Below the pieces are notes generated by a model, which saw only the letters and a program-made list of their open reading frames with translations, searched no databases and was not told where the DNA came from. Source: Streptosporangium roseum DSM 43021 (GTDB lineage: Bacteria > Actinomycetota > Actinomycetes > Streptosporangiales > Streptosporangiaceae). Taken from it: a stretch of 64,000 nt of DNA. Numbering within the stretch: position 1 is the stretch's first letter; each line of letters begins with the position of its first letter. The stretch lies in contig NC_013595.1 of the NCBI RefSeq assembly GCF_000024865.1, positions 9,858,001 to 9,922,000 of the forward strand. Direction: 5' to 3'. This document shows, in pieces, positions 1-9,474 of the stretch. Both the position numbers and the translations under genes were made by a program.

Positions 1-84
1 CGCAGGGGCGCCCTCCTGGCCGCCGCGGCCACCGCGCTCCCCCCGCACCGCTGGTTCTCCGACCAGCTCGCCGCCCTCAAGTGA
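1..84 (+). CDS. C-terminal end of an unidentified protein (truncated by window edge)
   Basis: An open frame runs from the first base to a TGA and encodes 27 residues ending WFSDQLAALK. An Ala-rich stretch followed by a short polar tail is all that is visible. The codons are GC-rich at the third position like neighbouring genes, so this is probably the real 3' end of a gene lying mostly outside the window. No family can be assigned. Confidence 0.55.
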   Translation, partial: RRGALLAAAATALPPHRWFSDQLAALK

Positions 85-151
85 GCTCTGGGATTGCCTG
101 GCCTGCCATGAGATAGTTTCCATTGACATTTCCCCTCACCCAAGGGAACCC

Positions 152-1309
152 GTGACCACGATCACGCCCGTCCGGTTGACCCGTGATCGCGCGACCTGGC
201 TCATCTACCTACAGCTCGGCACCTTCGCCACCTACCTGTACGGCCTCAGCGCCGCCCTCCCGATGCTCCGCGTCGACCAGGGGGTGTCGCAGGCGGTCGC
301 CGGGTTGCACGGCACCGCGATGGCGATCGGCGGCATCCTCACCGGGCTCGCCCTCCCCTGGCTGACCCGGAGGATCGGCCGTCGGGCGGTCACCTGGCTG
401 GGTCTGGCAGGGATGAACGCCGGCGTGCTGCTGGTGGTGGCCGGCACCGCGCTGCCGGTCACCCTCCTCGGGTACGGCGTCGCCAGCGGGATGGCGTCGA
501 TCACCCTCTACGCGGGCATGGCCGCGCTCAACGACCACCACGGCCCGGCGGGCGCGGCGGCGATCAGCGAGGCCAACGCCGTCGGGGTGACCGTCGGCGT
601 CGCCGCGCCGTTCGTCATCAGCCTCGCCGCGCAGACCGCGCTCGGCTGGCGGGCGGCACTGCTGCTGACCCCGGTCCTGACCGCGCTGCTCGCGCTGACC
701 ATGGGCCGGGTCTGGATGCCCGGACGCGAGGACGCCGGAGCCGGCACCGCCCCGGAGACCGGGGCCCGGTTCGGCTGGCGGTTCTACACCGCGGGGGCCG
801 TGCTGTTCTGCTGCGTGGCGCTGGAGTTCTGCTTCAACCTGTGGGCGGCGAAGCTCCTCGCCGACCAGACCGGGCTGTCGGGCGCGGTGGCGGCGCTGGG
901 GCTGACCGCGTTCACGCTCGGCCTCGCGGCCGGGCGCTTCGCCGGAGCGCGGCTGGCCCTGTGGGTACGGCCCCCCGTCCTGTTCGTCGGCGCCCTGGCG
1001 CTCACCGCCACCGGATGGGCGCTCTTCTGGCTGAGCCGGGACCCCGCGCTCTCCTACGCCGCTCTGGCCCTGTCGGGGCTCGGGGTCTCGCTGCACTTCC
1101 CGCTGGCCCTGTCGCGCGTGCTGGACGCCTCCGGCGGGCGGCTGGACCAGGCCACGGCCACGGCCTCGATCTTCGCCGGCGTCGCGGTAGCCATGGGACC
1201 GCTCCTGCTGGGCGCGCTGGCCGACGGGTTCGGCACCCAGCGGGCGTTCCTGATGATCCCCGTCCTGATCGGGCTGGCCGTCACCGGGATCCTGGTCAGC
1301 TCCAGGTAG
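152..1309 (+). CDS. MFS transporter
   Basis: A 385-residue integral membrane protein with about twelve hydrophobic segments. The loop WLTRRIGRRAVTW after the second helix pair is the cytoplasmic loop motif of the major facilitator superfamily, so it should move a small solute across the cytoplasmic membrane by secondary transport. The length is typical for compact 12-helix members. The GTG start is preceded by AAGGGA. The 3' end overlaps the convergent secreted-protein gene by 14 bp. The substrate cannot be read from the sequence; the layout resembles CynX/NimT-type exporters, but this is only an impression. Confidence 0.85.
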   Translation: MTTITPVRLTRDRATWLIYLQLGTFATYLYGLSAALPMLRVDQGVSQAVAGLHGTAMAIGGILTGLALPWLTRRIGRRAVTWLGLAGMNAGVLLVVAGTALPVTLLGYGVASGMASITLYAGMAALNDHHGPAGAAAISEANAVGVTVGVAAPFVISLAAQTALGWRAALLLTPVLTALLALTMGRVWMPGREDAGAGTAPETGARFGWRFYTAGAVLFCCVALEFCFNLWAAKLLADQTGLSGAVAALGLTAFTLGLAAGRFAGARLALWVRPPVLFVGALALTATGWALFWLSRDPALSYAALALSGLGVSLHFPLALSRVLDASGGRLDQATATASIFAGVAVAMGPLLLGALADGFGTQRAFLMIPVLIGLAVTGILVSSR

Positions 1310-1895
1310 CGCGCTTCAGCGTGCCCGCCAGGCCGGGAGTGTTCCAGACGTCCACCACGAGGATCTTGGACTTGGGCAGGAACCACTCGCGCTGGTCGAA
1401 GGTCGCGGTCTGCTCACCGTTGCCGTACTTCACGCACCGGCCGAACCAGGATCGGTAGTGGGCCTTGTGCCCCGGGCCGACCTGGCGCAGCCCGGCCACG
1501 GTGGCCTTGCCGAGGACCTGGCCGTGCTTGCCGTTGAACGGGCAGCGCTGCACGTCGCTGGCGGGGTAGAAGGGCCGCTCGGGCGTGTAGGCCGAGAAAC
1601 CCTCGTGCCCGTACTTGATCACCTTCGGGCCGAACAGCCAGAAGGCGTCGCACTTCGGGGTGAAGTAGCCGGCGGAGGGCTTGCCGCACGCCCCGGTTAT
1701 CACCTTGACCCGGTCGCCGTCGCGATACACCCCCCAGCTGGAGGGGATCGTCAGGTTCATCCCGCGAAAGGACAGGATCTGCGTGGCCGAGGCGGACGTG
1801 GCGGAGGCGGACGAGGTCGAGGCGGAGGCGACCATCGGGGTGACGAGCATGGCGGCGCCGGCCAGCGCGGCGAGGGCGTAAGCGGTCTTTCTCAT
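1296..1895 (-). CDS. secreted protein of unknown function
   Basis: A 199-residue protein with a clear Sec signal peptide (MRK, an Ala-rich hydrophobic core, then ASAS at about residues 20-27), followed by a low-complexity Ser/Ala/Thr linker. The mature part has four cysteines (ACG, KCD, RCP, RCV contexts), suggesting two extracellular disulfides, and several aromatic residues. I recognise no family. There is no Shine-Dalgarno sequence; a TAGCTT -10 box six bases before the ATG suggests a leaderless mRNA. It is convergent with and slightly overlaps the MFS gene. Confidence 0.75.
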   Translation of the reverse strand: MRKTAYALAALAGAAMLVTPMVASASTSSASATSASATQILSFRGMNLTIPSSWGVYRDGDRVKVITGACGKPSAGYFTPKCDAFWLFGPKVIKYGHEGFSAYTPERPFYPASDVQRCPFNGKHGQVLGKATVAGLRQVGPGHKAHYRSWFGRCVKYGNGEQTATFDQREWFLPKSKILVVDVWNTPGLAGTLKRATWS

Positions 1896-1901
1896 GCGGC
1901 G

Positions 1902-1907
1902 AAGCTA
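1902..1907 (-). promoter_or_regulatory. -10 box for a leaderless mRNA of the secreted protein
   Basis: TAGCTT on the minus strand lies six bases before the ATG, the geometry expected when transcription starts at the start codon. No -35 consensus is obvious. Confidence 0.4.
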
Positions 1908-1929
1908 CTTGCCCCGACTTGCCAACGAC

Positions 1930-2703
1930 TTAACGCCCAATGGCATCGGCGATGGAGCCGAGCAGCTTCATCACCCCGGAGGGCCCGTCCACGACGATGT
2001 CGGCCTCCACGGCGATCTCGGCCGACCCGCTGAACACCGTCACGCCAGGTAGCCCGGACGCCCGCACGGCCGCGAAGGCCGGCAGATCCCCCAGGTCGTC
2101 CCCGGCGAAGAGCACCGACCGCGCCGACCGCTCCTCCAGGAAGGCGCTCAGCGCCACTCCCTTGTCCACCCCCGGCGGCCGCAGCTCCAGCACGAACTTG
2201 CCCGGCTCGACCGTCAGCCCGGCCTCGGCCGCCAGCTTGGCGACGGGCTCGCGCAGCGCCTCCAGCACGGCCTGCGGGTCGGCGGTCTGCCGCGTGTGCA
2301 CGGCCACCGACCGTTCCTTGTCCTCGAACCGGGTCCCGTCGAACCTGGAGATCAGCGGGGGCAGCTCGGCGCGGACCCGGGCCAGGCCGGGGTGGACGGG
2401 GGGCGCGGTGAGCCTGCCCGCCTCCCAGCGTTCGAGGCCGTAGTGGCCGAGCACGACCAGCCCCGGCACCCGGGCCAGGGAGCCGTACTCGACGGCGGTG
2501 GCGGCCGGGCGGCCGGTGACGATCGCCACGGCGCCGACCAGCTCGCCGAGCCTGGCCAGCACCGCGGGGCCGTCCGGGTGGATCCTGGCCGAGTCGGGGT
2601 CGGGCACGATCGGGGAGAGCGTGCCGTCGAAGTCGAGCCCGATCACGGCCCCGGCGGGGTCGTCCAGGATCGCCCGCAGCCCGTCGGGGGTGTTCACGGT
2701 CAT
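1930..2703 (-). CDS. otsB: trehalose-phosphatase
   Basis: A 257-residue HAD-superfamily phosphatase that should remove phosphate from trehalose-6-phosphate, the last step of OtsA/OtsB trehalose synthesis in the cytoplasm. HAD motif I is GLDFDGTLSP near residue 20, with nucleophile and acid/base aspartates in DFDGT. Motif IV, FAGDDLGDLPAF, is near the C-terminus. The frame stays open upstream, but that part is a shadow of the DUF3263 gene, so the ATG giving MTVNTPDG was chosen. No otsA is in the window. DUF3263 lies just upstream on the same strand and the two are probably cotranscribed. Confidence 0.9.
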   Translation of the reverse strand: MTVNTPDGLRAILDDPAGAVIGLDFDGTLSPIVPDPDSARIHPDGPAVLARLGELVGAVAIVTGRPAATAVEYGSLARVPGLVVLGHYGLERWEAGRLTAPPVHPGLARVRAELPPLISRFDGTRFEDKERSVAVHTRQTADPQAVLEALREPVAKLAAEAGLTVEPGKFVLELRPPGVDKGVALSAFLEERSARSVLFAGDDLGDLPAFAAVRASGLPGVTVFSGSAEIAVEADIVVDGPSGVMKLLGSIADAIGR

Positions 2704-2806
2704 GCTCGCCCGATCTCTCGTCGGCTCCGCCGCCCTGCCTGGCCCATGTGATTCGCTCCCCAGAGGATCGCCCCGGCTGCCTGCTCTGACTGGCCGTACC
2801 CACAGA

Positions 2807-3109
2807 TCAGGGGCGCAAGCCCATGCGCCGGGCGGCGCGGTCGCGCCGGCGCGTCTCGCGGAGCCTGCGCAGACGCTTGACCAGCATCGGGTCGTGGGCG
2901 AGCGCCTCGGGCCTGTCGATGAGCTCGCCGAGAAGCTGGTAGTAACGGGTGGCCGAGATGTCGAAGGTCTCGCGGATGGCCTGTTCCTTGGCGCCGGCGT
3001 GGCGCCACCACTGGCGCTCGAAGACCAGAAGCCCCCGCTCCCTGTCCGTGAGGGCCCGCGGGGCCGGTTCCCGGGCAGCGCTGTCACCGGGGATCGGCGC
3101 AGTGTCCAT
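2807..3109 (-). CDS. DUF3263 family protein
   Basis: A 100-residue protein with LTDRERGLLVFERQWW near residue 20, followed by a helix-turn-helix-like stretch (IRETFDISATRYYQLLGELI) and an Arg-rich tail, the pattern of the actinobacterial DUF3263 family. Its function is not established; the fold is compatible with a small DNA-binding protein. GGAGGA precedes the ATG. It sits about 100 bp upstream of otsB on the same strand, a pairing I recall from other actinomycetes. Confidence 0.85.
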   Translation of the reverse strand: MDTAPIPGDSAAREPAPRALTDRERGLLVFERQWWRHAGAKEQAIRETFDISATRYYQLLGELIDRPEALAHDPMLVKRLRRLRETRRRDRAARRMGLRP

Positions 3110-3237
3110 TGCTGTCCTCCTCGGTCGGGCACACGGCGATCACACCGCGTACGCGCGGCCCGTTGCCAGGATAGTCGGGAATTTCGGGCTGGTTACGACG
3201 CATGCATTTCCGGCTGTTCATGACGGATGCGGAGACG

Positions 3238-3243
3238 TACAGT
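3238..3243 (+). promoter_or_regulatory. -10 box upstream of the SAM hydroxide adenosyltransferase
   Basis: TACAGT lies eight bases before the GTG start and there is no Shine-Dalgarno sequence, so the message is probably leaderless. This supports the GTG start. Confidence 0.4.
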
Positions 3244-3251
3244 CACCAGAT

Positions 3252-4064
3252 GTGACCTCAGTCATCACCCTTCTCACCGACTACGGCCTGGAGGACGGCT
3301 ACGTCGCCGCCTGCCACGGCGTGATCGTCGGAATCTCACCGGAGTCCCGGATCATCGACGTGTGCCACCTGGTCCCGTCCGGGGACGTACGGCGCGCGGC
3401 GGCGATCCTGGCACAGACGATCCCCTATCTGCCCTCCGGCGTGCACATCGCCGTGGTCGACCCCTGGGGCGGCTCGCGCCGGGCCGTGGCGGTCGAGGCG
3501 GGCAGCCACGTGTTCCTCGGCCCCGACAACGGCGTGCTGTCCTGGGCGGTCCACGCCAGCGGCGGCGCGAAGGCGGCCTACGCGCTGGCCAACGAGGACT
3601 TCTTCAGGAAACCGGTCTCGCCGACCTTCCACGGGCGCGACGTCTTCGCGCCCGTGGCGGCGCATCTGGCGGTCGGGCGCGGCCTGGCCGAGCTGGGGCC
3701 GGAGATCCCGCTGGAGCGGCTGGTCTCGCTGCCCGCGCCGACCTCGCTGGTGCGCGAGGGCGTGGTGGAGGGCGAGGTGCTGTCGGTGGACCGCTACGGC
3801 AACACCCAGCTCTCGGTCGCCGCGGCCGACCTGCTCACGCTGGGGGTGCGGCCGGGCAGCACGCTGGTGGTCTGGCTGGGCAGGCGGCAGATCTCGGTCC
3901 CGTTCCGGGAGACGTTCGCCGCGGTGCCCCCCGGGGAGCTGGTCGCCTTCGCCGACTCGGCAGGGCTGGTCGCGCTGGCGGTCAACTCCGGCGACGCCTC
4001 CCAGCGGCTGGGCCTTCCGCCGGGCGCCCACGTGCGGCTGTCCCCCGCCCCCTCGTCCGGGTGA
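3252..4064 (+). CDS. SAM hydroxide adenosyltransferase (DUF62)
   Basis: A 270-residue cytoplasmic enzyme of the DUF62/fluorinase-like family. Family members that are neither fluorinases nor chlorinases hydrolyse S-adenosylmethionine to adenosine and methionine. The N-terminus ITLLTDYGLEDGYV, GPDNGVLSWAV near residue 95, TFHGRDVFAPVAAHL near 125 and the C-terminal DRYGNTQLSV region match the family; length is normal. The GTG was chosen because the family begins right before TLLTDYG and a -10 box sits eight bases upstream. The last codons run into a 29-bp tandem repeat that copies the stop region. Confidence 0.88.
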   Translation: MTSVITLLTDYGLEDGYVAACHGVIVGISPESRIIDVCHLVPSGDVRRAAAILAQTIPYLPSGVHIAVVDPWGGSRRAVAVEAGSHVFLGPDNGVLSWAVHASGGAKAAYALANEDFFRKPVSPTFHGRDVFAPVAAHLAVGRGLAELGPEIPLERLVSLPAPTSLVREGVVEGEVLSVDRYGNTQLSVAAADLLTLGVRPGSTLVVWLGRRQISVPFRETFAAVPPGELVAFADSAGLVALAVNSGDASQRLGLPPGAHVRLSPAPSSG

Positions 4065-4126
4065 GGCCGTCCCCCGCCCCCTCGGTCATGTGAGGTTGTC
4101 TCCCGCCCCCTCAGCCGGACGAAGTC
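4040..4126 (+). repeat. 29-bp tandem repeat (x3) spanning a stop codon
   Basis: Three head-to-tail 29-bp units begin with GTCCCCCGCCCCCTC (third copy GTCTCCC...), and a decayed fourth follows. The first unit contains the TGA of the upstream gene and the second keeps a TGA at the same offset, so the gene's 3' end seems to have been duplicated in tandem. Confidence 0.85.
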
Positions 4127-4156
4127 GTTTCCCGGCCTTCCGCAGGGTGTTCCCTA

Positions 4157-4175
4157 ACAAGCGCTTGTGTAATAT
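4157..4175 (+). promoter_or_regulatory. palindromic operator abutting the -10 of the DUF35-thiolase operon
   Basis: ACAAGCGCTTGT is a perfect 12-bp palindrome, two bases before the -10 box TAATAT (4170-4175), which is itself seven bases before the ATG. A repressor bound here would block RNA polymerase. The shape is typical of TetR-family operators. The regulator is not adjacent and is unknown. Confidence 0.6.
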
Positions 4176-4182
4176 TTGCCCT

Positions 4183-4587
4183 ATGACCGCACCCGTGATC
4201 GACGGCTGGTTCACCGTGGACGACGGCACCGCGCATCTGCTCGGCACCCGCTGCTCCGACTGCCGGACCGTCTACTTCCCACCCCAGACGGGCTTCTGCC
4301 GCAACCCCCACTGCGACGGCGAGGACCTGGCGGGGACCCGGCTCTCGCGGCGGGGCACCGTCTGGTCCTACACCAACGCCTGCTACCCGCCTCCCGCGCC
4401 GTTCGTGACGGCCGAGCCGTACACCCCGGTGACGCTCGCGGCGGTGGAGCTCGCCGAGGAGGGGATCGTCGTGCTCGGCCAGGTCAAGGACCTGACCGTG
4501 GAGGACCTGCGGGTGGGCATGGAGCTGGAGCTGACCTGGGGCCCGCTCGCCGACGGCCCGCCGGTGTGGATGTGGGGCAGACCGTGA
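4183..4587 (+). CDS. DUF35 Zn-ribbon/OB-fold protein
   Basis: A 134-residue DUF35 protein. Its rubredoxin-like Zn ribbon has cysteines in the order TRCSDC (about residues 23-27) then FCRNPHC (about 37-42), followed by an OB-fold ending in a short aromatic tail. DUF35 proteins act as partners of thiolase-like or acyl-CoA enzymes, for example the steroid aldolase Ltp2 with ChsH2, and channel CoA substrates. The next gene starts inside this gene's stop codon (GTGA overlap) and encodes such a thiolase-like protein, so a two-subunit complex is likely. There is no Shine-Dalgarno sequence; a -10 box seven bases upstream indicates leaderless expression. Confidence 0.9.
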   Translation: MTAPVIDGWFTVDDGTAHLLGTRCSDCRTVYFPPQTGFCRNPHCDGEDLAGTRLSRRGTVWSYTNACYPPPAPFVTAEPYTPVTLAAVELAEEGIVVLGQVKDLTVEDLRVGMELELTWGPLADGPPVWMWGRP

Positions 4588-5768
4588 GCGCCGTCATCCT
4601 GGGTGCGGGGATGCACCCCTGGGGGAAGTGGGGACGGCCCTTCGTCGAGTACGGTGTGGCCGCCGCCCGGGCCGCGCTGCGCGACGCGGGCCTGGCCTGG
4701 ACCGACGTCCAGTTCGTGGTGGGCGCCGACACGCTCAGGAACGGCTACCCGGGATTCGTCGCCGGCGCGACGTTCGCCCAGGCCATGGGATGGAACGGCG
4801 CACGGATCGCGTCCTGCTACGCGGCGTGCGCCTCGGGCGCGCAGGCCATCGACATCGCCCGTACCCGGATCCTCGCCGGGCTCTGCGACGTGGCGCTGGT
4901 CGTCGGGGCCGACTCCACCCCCAAGGGGTTCTTCAAGCCGGTGGGCGGCGACCGCCCGGACGACCCCGACTGGCTCCGGTTCCGGCTGCTCGGCGCCACC
5001 AACCCGGCGTACTTCGCGCTCTACGCGCGCAGGCGGATGGCCCTGTACGGCAGCACCGCCGAGGACTTCGCCGCCGTCAAGGTCAAGAACGCCCTCGCCG
5101 GCTCCCTGAACGGCAACGCCCGCTACCGCCGGACCACCACCGCCGAACAGGTGCTCGCCTCCCCCATGGTGGCCGACCCGCTGCGGCTGATGGACATCTG
5201 CGCCACCTCCGACGGCGGCGCCGCCCTGGTGCTGGCCTCGGACGACTTCGCCCGCCGCCACGGCGCGAGCAGCCCGGTGCGGCTCGCGGCCGTCTCCACG
5301 GTGACGCCCGCCTTCCCCGGCACCGTGCTCGAACTACCGAACTTCGCCACCGACTCCACCGCGGCGGTGCCGCCCCCCGAGCGGACCTTCCGCGCCTCCA
5401 TCGCCCACGCCGCCTACGAGGAGGCGGGTCTGGGCCCCGGCGACCTGTCGTTCGCCGAGGTCTACGACCTGTCCACCGCGCTGGAGCTGGACTGGGTCGA
5501 GGACGTCGGCCTGTGCCCGCCGGGCGAGGCCGACAAACTGCTGCGTGCCGGGGACACCGCGCTCGGCGGCCGGATCCCGGTGAACCCCTCCGGCGGGCTC
5601 GCCTCCTTCGGCGAGGCCGTCCCCGCCCAGGCCATCGCCCAGGTCTGCGAGCTGACCTGGCAGTTACGGGGCATGGCGGGCCCTCGCCAGGTAGCGGGGG
5701 CGCGGGCGGGACTGGCCGCCAACCAAGGTTTGTTCGGCCACGGCTCCTCGATCATTGCCACAACCTGA
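4584..5768 (+). CDS. thiolase-like lipid-transfer protein (Ltp2/SCP-x type)
   Basis: A 394-residue thiolase-fold protein. It keeps the Cys-bearing loop SCYAACASGAQA (about residues 77-88) and NPSGGLASFGEAVPAQA, but the C-terminal CxG motif of degradative thiolases is replaced by NQGLFGHGSS. This is the pattern of Ltp/SCP-x proteins, some of which are retro-aldolases on steroid or side-chain CoA esters rather than true thiolases. It is translationally coupled (4-bp overlap) to a DUF35 partner. Role: probably carbon-carbon bond cleavage on an acyl-CoA; the substrate is unknown and no other steroid genes are in the window. Confidence 0.85.
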   Translation: MSAVILGAGMHPWGKWGRPFVEYGVAAARAALRDAGLAWTDVQFVVGADTLRNGYPGFVAGATFAQAMGWNGARIASCYAACASGAQAIDIARTRILAGLCDVALVVGADSTPKGFFKPVGGDRPDDPDWLRFRLLGATNPAYFALYARRRMALYGSTAEDFAAVKVKNALAGSLNGNARYRRTTTAEQVLASPMVADPLRLMDICATSDGGAALVLASDDFARRHGASSPVRLAAVSTVTPAFPGTVLELPNFATDSTAAVPPPERTFRASIAHAAYEEAGLGPGDLSFAEVYDLSTALELDWVEDVGLCPPGEADKLLRAGDTALGGRIPVNPSGGLASFGEAVPAQAIAQVCELTWQLRGMAGPRQVAGARAGLAANQGLFGHGSSIIATT

Positions 5769-5896
5769 CCATCTCGGCACCGCTACAAAGCATGTCGGTG
5801 GATAGTCTCGCTCCCGTTACGTTGAGTAGCCGCGAGCAGACAGAACGTTCCAAGTCCGGACACTGCCGCGGTTTCCTTACGGGGGGGAACAAACAC

Positions 5897-6301
5897 ATGA
5901 TTCGTCGTCTTCTCATCACTTCCGCGTGCGTCGGCATCGCCATCCTCGCGCCTGCCGCCGCCGCGTCCGCATCCACGTCGTCGGCCAAGGCCGCTGACTG
6001 CTGCGGCGTCGGCGTCGTCTCGACCCCGGTCCTGGTCCCGACGGGCGCCGTCTACAGCGGCTGCACGAACACCGTCGTGGCGGCCTCTCCCTGCGCCGGC
6101 GCGTACGCGTACGGCGGCGGCGTCTACGGCGGCGGCGTGTACGGCGGCGGCGTGTACGGCGGTGGCGTCTACAGCGGCGGCATCCGTCCGGGCGTCTACG
6201 GCGGCAGCGGCAACGTGGTCAGCAACGGCAGCGGGGTCGGCCACGGCGTCGGGATCGGCGGCCTCGTCGGCATCGGCGGCATCGGCGTCGACATCCTGTA
6301 G
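5897..6301 (+). CDS. small secreted Gly/Tyr/Val-rich repeat protein
   Basis: A 134-residue protein with a Sec signal peptide (MIRRLLITSACVG, then cleavage near ASAS). The mature part starts with a cysteine pair (DCCGVGV), has two more cysteines, then five near-perfect YGGGV-type pentapeptides (about residues 74-95) and a Gly/Val tail ending GVDIL. The low-complexity glycine composition suggests a surface or matrix protein; no family is recognised. The ATG follows a run of seven Gs that could serve as ribosome binding site. The 3' end, including the stop codon, is duplicated. Confidence 0.8.
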   Translation: MIRRLLITSACVGIAILAPAAAASASTSSAKAADCCGVGVVSTPVLVPTGAVYSGCTNTVVAASPCAGAYAYGGGVYGGGVYGGGVYGGGVYSGGIRPGVYGGSGNVVSNGSGVGHGVGIGGLVGIGGIGVDIL

Positions 6302-6324
6302 TAAGCAGGTCGACATCCTGTAGT
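6287..6324 (+). repeat. 16-bp direct repeat duplicating a stop codon
   Basis: GTCGACATCCTGTAGT occurs twice with a 22-bp period; the first copy contains the TAG of the Gly/Tyr-rich protein. Confidence 0.9.
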
Positions 6325-6330
6325 GAGCCA

Positions 6331-6375
6331 GGAGGGCGACGCCTCCACATCTCGTGTGTGGAGGCGTCGCCCTCC
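6331..6375. terminator. perfect 19-bp hairpin (intrinsic terminator)
   Basis: GGAGGGCGACGCCTCCACA and its exact complement are separated by a 7-nt loop, downstream of the Gly/Tyr-rich gene and also downstream of the convergent ABC operon. There is no U-tract, as is common in actinomycetes. Confidence 0.75.
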
Positions 6376-6445
6376 CGCGTTTCTCGTGGGCGAAGGCGTC
6401 GCCCTCCCGCGTCTCTCGTACGCGGAGACGTCGCCTTCCCGCCTT
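6357..6445. repeat. 32-bp tandem repeats derived from a terminator arm
   Basis: The right arm of the preceding hairpin (core GGCGTCGCCCTCCCGCGT) recurs at a 32-bp period at 6363, 6395 and, degenerate, 6427. It looks like amplification of the terminator half. Confidence 0.75.
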
Positions 6446-6502
6446 CGAGCCTCTCCCGCTTCCGGCCCGCCGCTCTCAGGCCCTCCGCGCGCTCGCTCTC
6501 TC

Positions 6503-7499
<997 letters not shown>

Positions 7500-7516
<17 letters not shown>

Positions 7517-8537
7517 CGAGGACCTCCCTCCAGTAGTGACAGGCGCTGCTGCGCGTGGGGCCGATCTCGTACAGAGGCGGCGCCTCGGTGACGCAGTTGT
7601 CCTGACGGTAGGGGCACCGGGGGTGGAAAGCACAGCCCGAGGGCATCGCGAGCAGGTTCGGCGGCATGCCCTTGATGGCGTACAGCTCCTGGCCCTTCTG
7701 GTCCACCCTGGGGATCGAGTCCAGCAGCCCCTTGGTGTACGGATGGGCGGGGGCCCGGTAGATGTCGTGCACGAGGGCGTTCTCCACGATCCGCCCGCCG
7801 TACATGACCGCGATCTTGTCGGCCACGTCGGCCACCACGCCGAGGTCGTGGGTGATCAGGATCAGGCCCATGTTGCTCTCGCGCTGCAGCTCGGCGAGGA
7901 GTTCCATGATCTGGGCCTGCACCGTCACGTCGAGCGCCGTGGTCGGCTCGTCGGCGATCAGCACCTCCGGGTCGAGCGCGATCGACATCGCGATCATGAT
8001 GCGCTGGCGCATGCCGCCGGAGAACTGGTGCGGGTAGTCGTGCACCCGCTGCCTGGCTCCGGGGATACGGACCCGGTCCATCAGCTCGACGGCCTTCTTC
8101 TCGGCGTCGCGCCGGGAGGCACCCCGGTGCACCCGGAACATCTCCCCGATCTGCGAGCCCACGGTGAACACCGGGTTCAGCGCGGAGAGCGCGTCCTGGA
8201 AGATCATCGCAACCCGCTGGCCGCGGACCTGGGAACGCGCCTCCTCCGGCAGCCTGAGCAGGTCGGTGCCCCGGAAACGGACCTCCCCCCGGGGGATGCG
8301 GGCCGGCGGCATGTCGAGGATGCCCATGATCGCCTGAGCGGTCACCGACTTGCCGGAGCCCGACTCGCCGAGCACGGCGAGCGTCTCGCCGGGGTTCAGC
8401 GAGTAGCTGACCCCGTTGACCGCCTTGACGACGCCCTGCCTGGTGACGAACTCCACGTGCAGGTCGTCGACGGCGAGCAGGGGTTCGTCGCCCAGGGCTC
8501 CCCCGGCCGGCAACACCGACGTTGACGTCTTCTTCAC
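7500..8537 (-). CDS. peptide ABC importer ATP-binding subunit (DppD/OppD type)
   Basis: A 345-residue ATPase. Walker A is GESGSGKS (57-64), the signature QFSGGMRQR near 171 and Walker B VLIADEP near 192. The C-terminal domain carries GCAFHPRC...C cysteines, which in relatives hold an Fe-S cluster. It pairs with the DppF-type subunit to form the ATPase dimer. It lies between the permease genes and dppF in the usual operon order. Confidence 0.92.
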
Positions 8538-8547
8538 AGGTCCCCCC

Positions 8548-9474
8548 TTACCGCAGCTTCGGGTCGAGGGCGTCGCGTACGGCGTCGCCCAACATGATGA
8601 AGGCCAGCACGGTCAGGCTCAGGAACAGCGCCGGGAAGAGCAGCGGTCCCGGTGCCTCCAGGAAGCGCTCCCGGGCATCGGAGATCATAAGTCCCCAGGA
8701 GATATCAGGCGAGCGTAAACCGACCCCCAAAAAGGACAGACCTGCCTCCGCGGCGATGAAGCCGCCCAGGTTGATCGTGGCGACCACGATCACGGGCGCG
8801 ACCGCGTTCGGCAGGATGTGCCGGAACATGATCCGGGGCGCGGAGGCGCCGAGCGCCCGGGCCGCGACCACGTAGTCCTGGCTCTTGGCGGTGATCACCG
8901 CGGCCCGCATGATGCGGAAGGTCATCGGCCAGGTCAGTACGGCCAGCGCCAGCATGACGGTCCAGACGTTGCCCGTGCGGAAGACCGCCAGGATGAGCAG
9001 GGCGCCGAGGATCGACGGGATGGCGAAGAAGATCTCGGTGATCCGGGAGAACAGGGTGTCGACCGTCCCGCCCCTGAACCCCGCGACGAGGCCGAGCAGA
9101 CCGCCCACCAGCGCGGTGACGATCGTGGTCGTCACGCCCACCACGATCGAGTTGCGGGCGCCGTAGATCGTGCGGGCGTAGACGTCACAGCCCAGGTTGT
9201 CGGTGCCGAACCAGTGGGCGCCGCTCATGCCCTGGCGGGCGTCGGCGAGCCGGCAGCTCGCCGCGTCGAACGGGTCCACCGAGGTGAACAGCCAGGGAAA
9301 CGCCGACATGATCAGAAAAATGCCGATAAGGACTGCCGAGCCGATGAAGAGCGGGCGGCGGCGCAGATCATGCCAGGCGTCGCTCCACAGGCTGGCGGCC
9401 TTGGGCGGCTTGGGGGCCCTGGCCGGCTTGCCGTGCCGGGCCCGCCTGGCGGCCGGGGCAAGGGTGTCACTCAT
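8548..9474 (-). CDS. peptide ABC importer permease (DppC type)
   Basis: A 308-residue permease with a polar N-terminal extension, one membrane anchor near residue 45, then the five-helix binding-protein-dependent transport core. The ATPase-coupling loop is seen as ARALGASAPRIMFRHILPN (EAA-type, about residues 205-223). It forms the pore with the DppB-type subunit, whose 3' end it overlaps by 8 bp. Confidence 0.9.
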   Translation of the reverse strand: MSDTLAPAARRARHGKPARAPKPPKAASLWSDAWHDLRRRPLFIGSAVLIGIFLIMSAFPWLFTSVDPFDAASCRLADARQGMSGAHWFGTDNLGCDVYARTIYGARNSIVVGVTTTIVTALVGGLLGLVAGFRGGTVDTLFSRITEIFFAIPSILGALLILAVFRTGNVWTVMLALAVLTWPMTFRIMRAAVITAKSQDYVVAARALGASAPRIMFRHILPNAVAPVIVVATINLGGFIAAEAGLSFLGVGLRSPDISWGLMISDARERFLEAPGPLLFPALFLSLTVLAFIMLGDAVRDALDPKLR

